NCBI GenBank assembly: GCA_028274465.1
Contig: CM051455.1
Coordinates: 132,218,096 to 132,282,095, forward strand
From: Plantago ovata
Taxonomy: Eukaryota; Streptophyta; Magnoliopsida; Lamiales; Plantaginaceae
Length of the DNA: 64,000 nucleotides
Direction of reading: 5' to 3'
A program made the translations under genes and the position numbers. Under the pieces are notes generated by a model, which ran no database searches, was not told the origin of the DNA, and saw nothing but the letters and a program-made list of their open reading frames with translations. Of this stretch, positions 1 to 9,959 are shown in pieces (position 1 is the stretch's first letter; each line of letters begins with the position of its first letter).

Positions 1-1084
1 GAGATGTCTGCCGATGATTTCTACCGGGAGCCTCCTTCTTTCTATGGTACGTTACTTAATTATTATTACCATTATCGCGCGGTCTTGATTATTTATGGCT
101 TTATTATGTACGTTTAAAGTGATACATTTCATCAATGTCTCTCACCATATTTTGCTAGCAGAATGGTCTCACACCCTCTCAATGGCGTGGGGCGACTGAC
201 TGGCGCATAACCGATGATTGGTCCGAGTCATAGGTGATATAGGCCTGATACTAACCCTATTGGTAAGTTGATATGTGATCATAGCATTGAGGCGTGGCGT
301 TTATAGCCATACGCAACCATATTGGTGTATGTTTAGTATCTAATTTAGATTGGATCTCAAGCAGTGGGGCATTTGAACTAACACATACTAACTATTAGAT
401 TACTAACTATTAGATCATGTAGCGTCATTAATTAATCATGTTCATGATACGTTGACATTAACTAACTTAAATAAAATAACATAATGTTACAGGGGATAGA
501 GCTCGTGACGAGAGAAGGTTTTACTTCCTCCTATTCGACGAGCCTTATTTCAGTGGTGACTTTAAGAAATCGAGAACGGTCGGGAATGGAATTGGAAGGT
601 GGAAATCAGATATGTATGAAGTAGCAATATGGGATGGAAATGGAAAAATAATTGGTTACAAGAATGCTTTTCAGTATTTCCCTGACGACAACGACCAAAC
701 TCAGCAAAGCCTTTGGACTATGAAACTATATCGCCTAAAGACCGTATCCGGATATGGAAAGGTTTGATAGATATGAATTACTTCAAAAATTTATTTTGTT
801 TAATTTTCATAAATTCAATCGATTTTGATATTTTATATATTGATGATTTGTTAATTTTATTGTATTTTTAATTAATCCCTGGTTAACTTTTTCAGAAAGA
901 GAAGTGGGTTCTGGGTAGATTGGTCCCACATAAACACGCAAATTCATCTTATGGGACTTCTTCTTCTTCGGTTTTTGCTTCCGGATCAAGCAGGGCGGTG
1001 TTAGGAAGAAAGGAAGAAAATAAAGAGGATCCGGCTAACATATGTGATGAAGAAGAAATGGAGAGTAGAATAATACGTACGTAG
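1..1084 (+). CDS. NAC-domain-like protein, 3' part (divergent)
   Basis: Three exon segments are visible: 1-46 (gene start lies outside the window), 493-761 and 896-1084, joined by GT-AG introns with frame kept (phase 1, then phase 0); the stop is TAG at 1082. The encoded order ERRFYFLLF, then GNGIGRWKSD, GKIIGYKNAFQYF, LWTMKLYRLK and KWVLGRLV follows NAC subdomains B to E, which in typical members read WYFF, GxWKxTG, GxKKxLVFY, WxMHEYRL and WVLCRV. NAC proteins are plant transcription factors whose N-terminal domain binds DNA. The match is real but divergent: the GYWKATG core is altered, and only about 45 residues follow the domain, Ser- and Glu-rich, so a normal activation tail is lacking. 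It may be a lineage-specific or decaying NAC gene. Exon borders are inferred from reading frame and splice consensus. Confidence 0.72.
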
Positions 1085-1658
1085 AGAATAATGAAGAATG
1101 TAGTTTTGGTAGTACTCGAGTAGTAAACTATCTTTTTTGCATCAATTTTCCTAATTACAAATTTTTTTAGGATAAAGAAGAATGAAGAGTAGAATGGCAC
1201 GAAGAACATGTAGTCTAGTCTGGCATTTCCTATCGATTTCCCTACGAATAAGAAGTCTCGGATGACATTATCCCCATGCCCATGTACGCCGTCACTACAA
1301 ATTTGATCTTATCATCAGTGTCTTAATTCCATCATATATAAGTCAACCTTATCCTACAAATAAGGATATTTTTTTTTCAGGGTAAAAAACCTTTATAGTA
1401 TTATATTATAATATAATAGCCACCAAAAGGCATCATCACAGGTATACAGAGCAAGGTTGAAGAACAGAAAAACAGAGCAGCTAGAAATTATCCTATACAA
1501 ATAAGGATTAAGGAGCACTATATCTAATTTATTGAAACGAGTCTGAATAAGACTGTATTCGATCAATTAAGTTGGATTTATATTTGATTAATTACTTTTT
1601 TATGTTACAAAAATAAATATAAATAATGATCAAGTATATCTAAATTTTATTCAGTTTT
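1085..1658. other. intergenic, AT-rich; first two copies of a palindromic repeat
   Basis: No gene is seen. Two copies of the ATCCTACAAATAAGGAT-like palindrome described for 1351-2470 lie here, at 1351-1367 and 1491-1516. Confidence 0.5.
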
Positions 1659-2470
1659 ATAAGTGTTGTAATTATTTTTTTTGAAAAGGCCAAAGTTTAT
1701 AATATATTCAAGAAACAAACAAGCATAAGAAATGTTATGCTCGGAAGTGACTACAAAGTATGGATCAACACGGGAGCCAAAAACAAAAGCAGAGGTGATG
1801 CAACACCTAAGAAAACTTTGCTAGCCCACTGAAGTATCATACAGTAAATAAACCTTCTGCTTAAAAGAGTTTCCATGTCCAACGAAACACCATGAAGGAA
1901 CAATAAGCAAGCAAAAGGCTCCAAGCAGGTCCAGCTGAGAGTCACCATGCCACCAAGAAGGAACAATAAGTGTTGTAATTATGGGGTAATACCGATAGGG
2001 GCGTGATTCCTGATTTTTGGTTTCCTACGGTCCAGGTTGTGTGGTATATTGTTATCCAGAGATTTTTGTATTCCGGAAGTTTGTCCCATTAATTAAAAAA
2101 AATTGCGCTTAAAAAAATTCAGTTTTATAATTGTCCTAATGAGAAAAGTAATTCTCCTACAAATAAGGAGAAATAAGTAGCAGCTATATCTAGTTCACCA
2201 TTCAGACTTATCCTACGTACAAATAAGGAGCAATTCATGGAAATTTAGTTCACATCTATATCTGATTTATTGACCTTATTATGCAAATAAGATAAATTTA
2301 AATAGGATTATCTACTTGGTGCTGACTATAGTAGCCGATTCCTTCTTTTGCTTTTCAATTATTTATCCTACAGAGATAAGGAGCAATTAAATAATTCAGT
2401 TTAGATTTGATTCTAAGAATAAATTTAAAAAAATTAAATAATCCGTATCTCTCCGACAAATAAGGAGCAA
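1351..2470. repeat. dispersed short palindromic repeat, about 7 copies
   Basis: A 17-25 bp unit close to ATCCTACAAATAAGGAT recurs at about 1351, 1491, 2153, 2211, 2276, 2364 and 2447. Arms of each copy are inverted (TCCT/AGGA). Several copies are followed by variants of GCAGCTATATCTAATTCATC (about 1513, 2176, 2251 and 2485), so the true unit is longer and degenerate. The LINE tail at 1676-1965 interrupts the array. No coding potential accompanies it, and its function is unknown. Confidence 0.7.
1676..1965 (-). mobile_element. 5'-truncated LINE 3' end with 17-bp TSD
   Basis: The insert begins on the + strand with a T-run and the rc of a plant LINE tail (...TTGGCCTTTTCAAAAAAA). It is flanked by perfect 17-bp copies of ATAAGTGTTGTAATTAT at 1659-1675 and 1966-1982. 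Poly(A) tail, variable-length TSD and 5' truncation are hallmarks of target-primed reverse transcription. A 71-codon open stretch inside (1751-1966, -) is probably the end of the RT ORF but is not recognisable on its own. Confidence 0.75.
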
Positions 2471-2765
2471 ACATTAATTTAATTTAAGCATCAGCTATAT
2501 CTAATTCATCTACCCTCTTATTCTCCCGATAGGAAAATAACTCACCGGTAAAAGTGACCCAGACCCAAAACTCGGGCCGAATTATTGATCTGAGAGATAT
2601 GATAGGTGGAGTATCTAAATGTGACCCGATACCTGATCCGAATTGACCCAAAATAGGTTTGATCCAAATCTAATCTAAATCTGAATTCATCCGATCCAAA
2701 ATGACCTGAAATGAAAGTGACACGAATTCATGCGATTCAATTTACATTCAAACTGAAGCCATCCG
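1983..2765. other. intergenic; degenerate GACCCGAAT-type simple repeats
   Basis: Apart from the later palindromic repeats there is a stretch at 2545-2780 of loosely repeated ccgatccaaaatgaccc/gacccgaat words. This is a low-complexity pattern common in plant intergenic DNA. No gene is seen. Confidence 0.4.
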
Positions 2766-3020
2766 ATCTAAAAGTATCCCAATCCTACTTGAAATAGTGT
2801 TGCCATTTGAAGTACTCATGCTTAACACAAGCGTGTCAGTGAGATTTTCACAGTGTTGTCAAAAATGGATAGATTTAGAATATGATAGTGTAGGCTCTGG
2901 GTTAAATTATATCCGAGCTAAAAGTATCCCAGTCCTACTTGATGTAGTGTTGCCATTTGAAGTACTCATGCTTAACACAAGCGTGTTGGTGAGATTTTCA
3001 CAGTGTTGTCAAAACTCGAC
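2766..3020 (+). repeat. direct duplication, about 100-bp unit, 151 bp apart
   Basis: 2766-2866 and 2917-3018 are nearly identical (both contain agtgttgccatttgaagtac and the same gagattttcacagtgttgtc). The open frame over 2797-3108 simply repeats the peptide LPFEVLMLNTS and has no recognised relative. It is treated as a duplicated non-coding segment. Confidence 0.7.
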
Positions 3021-3643
3021 TCGCATAACAACACTACTACCGATTTGTAAGAGCCCTTTAATCACCCTATCCGTTTGGATTGGGTTTGACCTAATAGTCA
3101 ATTTGTGAAAAATGTAAGTCCAGTAGAAAGAGAGTACTGTTGGGCCTAATAGACAATTAGGCTTCTTCTAGGACAAGATAGAACATGCAGATGAAATACT
3201 ATCGTACAATAATTTATTCTATGGAAGTGATGCAGATTGGTAAAATTTTGGCAATCATTATTTCGCGAGGAATGAAAGAATTACTGTTGTAACACATCTC
3301 CGGTGTGTTCCAAGATTTCCACTGCAACAGAGCACTCAGGTTATAGCTAGCCTATAGGCTATAGCTGTAATTTGTAGAGTTTATTCCATATTCCTCTTTT
3401 AGTTTCCATTCTGTTATCAATTCCTTTTAGTGAACTGTCATTAAACTTGTTTTTTGTAATCAATATTGAAATGAATGAGAATTTGTAGTTTGGGTCACAA
3501 CAAATACATTTTATTCAAGTGTACTCCAAAGACAACGATCAATCTGAAAAAAGCGACATACGATGAACGATGGAAATGACACGATAATAGCTAGGCCATA
3601 TAAATTAGGAGGCACGACGATGATGAGACGGCGGTGATGATAT
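3021..3643. other. intergenic between repeat and PPO 3' end
   Basis: AT-rich sequence without a supported gene. The stretch nearest 3643 is the likely 3' UTR of the polyphenol oxidase locus (minus strand). Confidence 0.4.
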
Positions 3644-4663
3644 TCAAGATTCAGGTTTATTCTCAATGACCTTGATAGCACCAATGGTGACGGCCTCATC
3701 ACCTGCAGTACGCCTCGGGACCAATGTCACAATTATAGTATCATCACCTTCCACATCCATGTTATTGTACAGATTTGTGAGCCTGAGGCGAGTAAAAGTT
3801 TTGATTTTAGCAGTGTTTTCACCTCCAAGCGGCGCATGAGAGAAGGACCCCGCGTATGCTGCCTTGTCCAATTTGATGAAATCTTTGTCATCATCTTCAT
3901 CGTTCACAAACACATCAAACTTGGCAAACTTACTGCTTCGAAGAACAATGTCTTCCAAAACAAGTATTTCATCTGCCTGTCCTACCTTGGCCTTGTTAAC
4001 AACCACCTTGACCGTCTCCTCTAGCTTCAGAGGAAATACCGTCTCTGCTTTCTTCGCATTGGCTTTGGCAACACTTACCTTTGATTTGGCATTGTCGCTC
4101 TGTGGAGTCCGCTTGTTTTCCGACCAACCACTAGTGTCCGAATACTCATAAACATACCCCATCTTCTTGTTGTCAAGACTGTCCTTGACTTTGACACGAC
4201 AAAGCTCGCTTTTCTCATTGTAGAACAAGAAACTGGCCTCAAGGTAATTGTTACTTTTGTTATTCTTGTCATAATCAGCAGGTAATCCGCTCCAGATGGT
4301 CCATAACATGTCCACATTGGCATGGTGGCTATAGAACACGGGATCTCTACCAGCCGAATAGAAGTTGCCCATGTCTTCGTGCAGATCCCCAGATCTTGGA
4401 TCTCCAACCAACCAATGAAGACTGGTGTGTGAGTTCGCCTCAACGGATCCTTGACCCTGTGCGGTAGCATCCACTCCTTGGCCATATGGGATGCCCATGA
4501 AGTCAGAATCTTTGCTGAGTCCACTCACCATCTGCGTGTTCATTGCAGTGCTGTTGTTGATACGTCGGGTAGCATCATCAGTTGCACCGGAGAATGCATA
4601 ATCAATCACAGCGCCATTCACATTGGATTGGTCACGTCTGCTGTTATACAATGCTCCATATAT

Positions 4664-5404
4664 GGGTTAATTGCAGTTTTAGTCCCCTAAGTCCAAGTCC
4701 ACTTCGATTTTAGTCCTCTGTTTCACGTTCTTTGCGAATTGAGTCCCTCAGAGCGTAGAATTCGGCGTATAAACGCCCAAATTCGCTAGTATACACTTGG
4801 TTCGTCCTCCCAGTCATCATTTACACTGCCAATCACCTCCATGTCACTGAATTTATCCCCAAATTAAAGAAAAAACCGAGCTCTATTTTTGGAGCTTCAT
4901 GAGCTCTGTTTCAGAGCTTAAAAAACTTTGAAAATAGAACTTGATAAGCTCTGTTACAGAGCTTCATCAAGCTCTGAAAACAGAGCTTTTGAAGCTCTGA
5001 AAATAGAGCTTCGAAGAACTAAAAACAGAGCTTCGTTAAACTCTGAAAATCGAGCTTATGAAGCTCTGTTACAGAGCGACCTTGATGAGCCATATTATCT
5101 TAACGTAGCTTATAAACAGAGATCGATAAAAGAGGGTTCAATTTCGGGAATGGAATGGATTAGGGTTAGGGTTTATAGAAAGGGGAATTTCAAATTTGGG
5201 GGAAATTAACCCCATAACTACACTAATTCGTCCAATGTCAGTTCTTACCGTCCCAATTTCAGTTCGTCCCGCTTCAGTTCGGCCACCTCATCTACAGAAC
5301 GCCTCCACGTAGGATAGGTCCTCCGTATAGGACCGTATAGAAATTTTTGAGGACCAAAATCGAAGTGGACTTGGACTTAGGGTACTAAATCTGCAATTAA
5401 CCCC
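4664..5404. mobile_element. MULE-type non-autonomous transposon inside the PPO coding sequence
   Basis: Terminal inverted repeats of about 55 bp begin GGGTTAATTGCAG and continue through CCTAAGTCCAAGTCCACTTC; the right end is the inverse. A perfect 9-bp TSD, TCCATATAT, lies at 4655-4663 and 5405-5413. A 9-bp TSD with long TIRs indicates the Mutator superfamily. No transposase is encoded. The interior (4875-5075) is packed with GAGCTCTG/CAGAGCTT palindromes. Confidence 0.9.
4875..5075. repeat. array of AGCTCTG-n-CAGAGCT hairpin units
   Basis: About nine imperfect units of agctctgaaaacagagctt-like sequence follow each other, each a short inverted repeat with a 3-6 nt loop. They sit between the TIRs of the transposon at 4664-5404 and account for most of its interior. 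Confidence 0.8.
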
Positions 5405-6217
5405 TCCATATATAGGCCCTTGGTCTTGGAATAGGGGCGGAAAGGACATGCCTCCTTCAGGATTGTCCCAGTTCCAGTAGGGCAACGCAAAAGTGTCGTC
5501 TTGTATCAGGATCCCCAAAATCCTCTCATAGAAATAGAGGTACCACCTGTGGAATGGAAAGAACAACCAACTGTAGTGAATCTGGTTCGGTAGACCTTTG
5601 TTGGAGCCGTCCTGATGAAAAACATGGTTGCAGTAAGCACAGTGTACATTAGCTTGCATAGTGAAGCTCCTTGGGTCCTCGGGAGGAAGCTCTTTCATCT
5701 TAGCCACAGCCTAGGCGTACTTGCGCATGTCATCAACTGACGTTGGTTTGTGAGTAGCTCTCCTCTTCCGAAGTGTGGTATAAGCAGGAAGCTCGTAGTC
5801 AATTATCTTGTCACTTGTAGGTAGGCAACATTTAGTACCCTCAGGTATAGAAGGTCCTGTAGGATCCGCATTTTCTGGAGGACCGCATGATTTGAAATTG
5901 GGTGGTTTTAAGGGACGGGTAATCTTGTCTTCCGCTTTGGAGCCGGAAACCAGGAGGTTGGAAGCCGCACCTAAACCAAGAACCATCTTTCTCCTGTCAA
6001 TTTTGTAATTAGTGGACGGATCAGAGGAGTTTTTGACTTGGAAATATTTTGATGGATTTGGCTTTGGCTTGTACTTGTAGGATATAGCTGCTGGGGATGG
6101 TCGTGCATGGGGGATATTCTGACAAGTTATTGCTTGAGGAGGAGAGATTGGAAACACATGAGAGTTGATGAGCCATTGCTAGTTAGTTTGAGAGTTGATG
6201 GGGTAATTAGCTCAACT

Positions 6218-6236
6218 GCCTCCCTATATATTTATA
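6218..6236 (-). promoter_or_regulatory. TATA box of the PPO locus
   Basis: The minus strand reads TATAAATATATAGGG about 45-60 bp upstream of the ATG at 6176, a normal TATA distance for a short 5' UTR. Confidence 0.5.
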
Positions 6237-8255
6237 ATGCAAGCTTGCTCGCGCTACCTAATACTTCACTTCCCAGGATGACGGATTTAATTAAAATATT
6301 TTGTCCGAGCGCATAATTTTTCCCCGCTTGATTAATAAGTTTCTCTTTGGTCAACGATACTCATGTTTGACCACATTAGTTCTAAACTATATGTGAAATA
6401 TGTGAAGTCAAATCGGACATAAATTATACAAACAATATGTGAAATATGTGAGATCAAACCGCACATCATACAAACAATATGTGAAATTATTTTTTCGTGA
6501 TTAATTATGATTAATTTGAGATCAAACCAAATATAAAAAAAGTTAATAAAATAAAGTGGAAAATTATAAATTAAGTATACGGAAGGACACACAAAATTGT
6601 AATTTAGATGCTTGTATAATTATCAAATTAATATAATGCTAATATTGTATTATGAATAGTGATATAAAAAAGATGGAATTACTAATACGAAAGCAATATC
6701 TGCAATTTTAAAACTAATGACTATAAAAGATAAATTTCTCTTACGCCCTATCCCATGCAAAAATAGAAAGCATGCATAACATGTTGTGCTGGTTCCACCA
6801 CAGAAACATTATCTCTTCTTCATAGCACTTCTGGATACGCTGCATTTTTATGTCCCATTTGGTCCACGGCTGCGCTTTTTATTTTTATTTTTATTTTTAA
6901 GAGTTTCATTATGCTATTTGAATTTTTTCCTTCATGACACGAAACAGAAGACAAACTGTATTTTTCAAAACAAAAATAAAAGAAATATTTATAAAAAATT
7001 ATATTAAATTAATATAATTAAATAACTTCGAAGTTAATTTGTCCCACAAAACGTTTCTCATTTGTCTTGATAACTTCTTTAGCCACTATTTAACTACAAA
7101 TTAGTCTTAATTTATACAAGAAAAATAATTATAAAATTTATAGCATGAAACTATAAGATTTCTAATTTCATAATAGAAGATCAATTTTAACTTTTTTATG
7201 CGTTTTAGAATTAATTTGAGGCCAAACATAAGTTAAAAAACTCAACAAAACAAATGGGAAGATTCCGACAGGACGACGTCAAGAGGAAGTACATTTAGTG
7301 AAATATTTACTATAAATTAGTGTCGTTCTCTTAATTTTAGTATAAATAGTGTTAACTATACTCCTCGTTTTATATCAAACTAATAGACTATCTCACATAT
7401 TTTACTTTATCATCGGTCAAATCTTGTTTAAACACTTCAAGCATCATTGATCTCAGGGAAAATTACATCTGGCTACCTTGCTACGGACTTCAAATTCACA
7501 TTTTTCTTCGTTAGTTCAATAATTACATATAGCTCCATTGTCCAGAAAATGTTTGACCAAATCATTATTCAGTTTTCTAATTTTGCTGGCCAAACGAATT
7601 AATAAGAACACTCCTTATTTATAGAGGCTTTTATTAGGGCTTAAAATCAATATTAAGCCAAAAAAATGTCTCCATGGAAAGGTAGCCACCATTTAAACCC
7701 CAAAGCATATAAAAATAATTGTTTAATTACACTTTTTAGTAAGAAATGTAATAATTAAGTAACATGTGATACCTGGGACCTATAGAGAACCCCCAACCAT
7801 TGTATATTTCAATTTGGGAGGGATTTTTTTCGAAATTTACTTTTATTAAGCCCCAAATCATAATAAGTGCTCTAACATATAGATTTAGATATCTGATAAG
7901 ACAACAAATCAACTAAATAGTAGAAACGTATTATTAGATACATATATATTTACGCGTACCTCCCCTATCAATAAATTACATTTAGCTTTAAAAAAAAAAA
8001 GTAAAAAAATGGGCACCGTTCATTTTCCTCACAACCAAACATGCCCTTTTAAGTTTTTAACATTTTTCTTTCTTTTCTTTTTTCCTTTTCTCTTGTTTCC
8101 TTCTCTTTTCTTCCCTCCTTTCATCTTTTGTTTCTTCTTATTGTATAAAATTCCGGTACCGAATTAATTCCAGCACAGCTATGAACGGAGCTTTACAGAT
8201 ATTTGCCTGTACCTAAGCATAATTTAGTCACCAATATGTAGTAAGTTTAGCATTT
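6237..8255. other. AT-rich intergenic region
   Basis: No gene is supported. A short direct repeat is seen (atacaaacaatatgtgaaat, 6425 and 6470 areas), and a polypyrimidine tract runs over 8050-8140. The rest is AT-rich without recognised content. Confidence 0.4.
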
Positions 8256-8449
8256 CCCCTTGGCTGCGAATTTCTTTGGAGTCATAAGGTGGTGCAGCGG
8301 TAAGGAATTGTAATAGTGGAGGAGAGGTGCAGGGTTCAATCCCTGACGGTGGTGGAGGTATAAGGTTGGTTTAGATATGAAGAAATAAGGTGGTTTAGGA
8401 GATTTATATAGTGTAGGAGTAGTTGTAATATTTGTCGTTTAAAAAAAAA
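8256..8449 (+). mobile_element. tRNA-derived SINE, copy 1
   Basis: The head carries pol III promoter boxes: an A-box-like GGTGCAGCGGTAAGG near 8291 and a B box GGTTCAATCC near 8332, within gagaggtgcagggttcaatc. It ends in an A-run at 8440-8450. Flanks repeat aagtttagcattt (8243-8255) and aagtatagcattt (8450-8462), 12 of 13 matching, a SINE-type TSD. A relative lies at about 50889-51050. Confidence 0.75.
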
Positions 8450-8462
8450 AAGTATAGCATTT

Positions 8463-8875
8463 ATAACTAATGTGTATGAAAGTAATGGGAATATGACCAA
8501 TTTGTAACATATTTTTTTATATTGTTTTTTCGATTTCTCACTAATATTTGTTTTGACTTTTGACGATTAATCCACATGAATATATTATCACACCCTTTCT
8601 GAAAGGGCCGACTCTCACTACCTAACGATGTTTTTTACATGAACCACATGGTTCGAGCTCAAAACTTTAATTAAATTCAAAGTTCATACCACATGAATAG
8701 TCAGAAGGTTTAATGGATCGATCATTGATTGCATGTAGTTGTTACGTTGTATGTTTTTTATTATATTCTGATTTTTAATTTTAATAGTTGTTGAATTTGT
8801 CCGGATCTCTGGCGAAACGTGGTTTTATAAAACAATTTCGAACCGGGTGATCCTGAATAAATCTCATTTTTTTAA
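8463..8875. other. intergenic between SINE and MULE
   Basis: No gene or repeat recognised. The last nine bases (8867-8875, TTTTTTTAA) are the left TSD of the MULE that follows. Confidence 0.4.
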
Positions 8876-9204
8876 GGGGGTTATTAAACGTAGTAGCAAT
8901 TTTACTAAACGTTGGAAATTTATTTGTAATTTACAGAATGACTCTTATTTTACAAGTATTACAAATAAATTCCAAACTTACTAAATTCATACAAATTATC
9001 ATAAACAATTGCAAGTATAATAAATTCATCAATTCTACTTTACCACAAACACTCCCTAAAACAAATACACTCATAAATATAAATTATTAACATGAAATGA
9101 TCACTTGAACAAAAAATGATCAAATGATACTTCCGAACTTCCAAAAATTGATAAATTTGATACTAAATTCAAGTGTTCCAAAAATTAACATTTAAATTCA
9201 AACT

Positions 9205-9246
<42 letters not shown>

Positions 9247-9469
9247 GCAGCAGCAGCGCTGCTAGTGATTAGCGGGCTGCTTCTAATCACTAGCAACGGG
9301 CTGCTGCTAGTGATTAGCGGGCTGCTTCTAATCACTAGCAACGGGCTGTTGTGGTCAGAAGCAGCCCAGCGGCTGCTGCTGATCACTAGCAGCAGCCCGC
9401 TGGGCTGCTTCTGCAACCTTTTTATTTTTATTTTTTTTTAACTTTATATATAAATTTTATTTAATTATG

Positions 9470-9517
<48 letters not shown>

Positions 9518-9950
9518 ATAAAAAAATAGTAAAAAAAAATTTGTAAATTTATAAATTTATAGATACTTTATTATAAATTTATAAATTTTTTTTGGTAGAT
9601 TTATAAATTTATAGATACTTTATTACAAATTTACAAATCAAGGTGTGAAATGAGTTTTATAAAACCCCTAAATTTCCAAGAGATTTATAAATTTAAAGAT
9701 ACTTTATTACAAATTTACAAATTAAGGTGTGAAATGAGTTTGATGATATCTTTTGTGTGTTCTTTAATTGAATTGAAATATGTTGATTAGGTTATTAATT
9801 TAGGGGTTTGATTTATTTAAGGTGGAATTGTGATGATTTTAAAAGTATTGGGTTAATTTGTAAAATTATAAATTTATAGATACTTTATGTAATTTACAAT
9901 AAATTTCTAACATTTAGTAAATTTATGTTCTGACGTTTAATATTTGCCTT
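8876..9950. mobile_element. non-autonomous MULE, gene-less sibling of the PMD element
   Basis: The left end (GGGGGTTATTAAACG... ACTAAACGTTGGAAATTTATT) is the inverse of the right end (rc ...GGCAAATATTAAACG... ACTAAATGTTAGAAATTTATT). Both match the ends of the element at 52274-54927. A 9-bp TSD, TTTTTTTAA, lies at 8867-8875 and 9951-9959 (T-run slippage leaves the right edge uncertain by 2 bp). The right 230 bp, from about 9725, is nearly identical to 54717-54927. The interior holds a 36-nt A-run, GC-rich palindromes (9245-9415) and a (TA)n tract (9476-9512), but no gene. Confidence 0.85.
9245..9415. repeat. GC-rich nested palindromes
   Basis: Alternating ctgctagtgattagcggg and cttctaatcactagcaacgg blocks are inverse to one another and tandemly repeated, bounded by gttgcagcagcag and its inverse ctgcttctgcaac. 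The whole can fold as one long hairpin. It sits in the middle of the MULE at 8876-9950, in otherwise AT-rich DNA. Confidence 0.8.
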
Positions 9951-9959
9951 TTTTTTTAA

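Larger units (their letters stand above)
3644..6176 (-). pseudogene. PPO: polyphenol oxidase (catechol oxidase/tyrosinase), disrupted
   Basis: Plant PPO oxidises o-diphenols to quinones in the thylakoid lumen. Read from 6176 down: a Ser-rich transit start (MAHQLSCVSNLSSSS), the twin-Arg-like thylakoid signal DRRKMVLGLGAAS, then CuA with HCAYC, the [13 protein letters not shown] histidines and ERILG, CuB with HTSLHWL and DPVFYSHHANVDMLW, a DWL-type region and a KFDV domain ending at 3644. The gene is intronless, as is common for PPO. Three lesions are seen: a probable 1-nt frameshift in the transit peptide (the ATG at 6176 is in a different frame from DRRKMVL; a later ATG at 6157 is in frame but is a poorer start), an in-frame TAG at 5708-5710 after RKYA, and a 741-bp transposon at 4664-5404. 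Beyond the insertion the frame runs on exactly (GPIYGALYNSRRD), so the transposon hit a still open stretch. No active enzyme is expected. Confidence 0.93.

Noticed and set aside
2797-3108. 103-codon frame with an internal repeat
   Set aside because: The repeat in the peptide is just the DNA duplication; no homology recognised.
3836-4151. Plus-strand frames over the PPO exon
   Set aside because: Antisense shadows of the conserved PPO C-terminal coding sequence.
8283-8360. tRNA gene
   Set aside because: Only A/B boxes are present; no acceptor stem or anticodon arm folds, and an A-tail with TSD shows a SINE.
9204-9416. 70-codon minus-strand frame ending in poly-Phe
   Set aside because: It is a translation of the A-run and palindromes inside the non-autonomous MULE.
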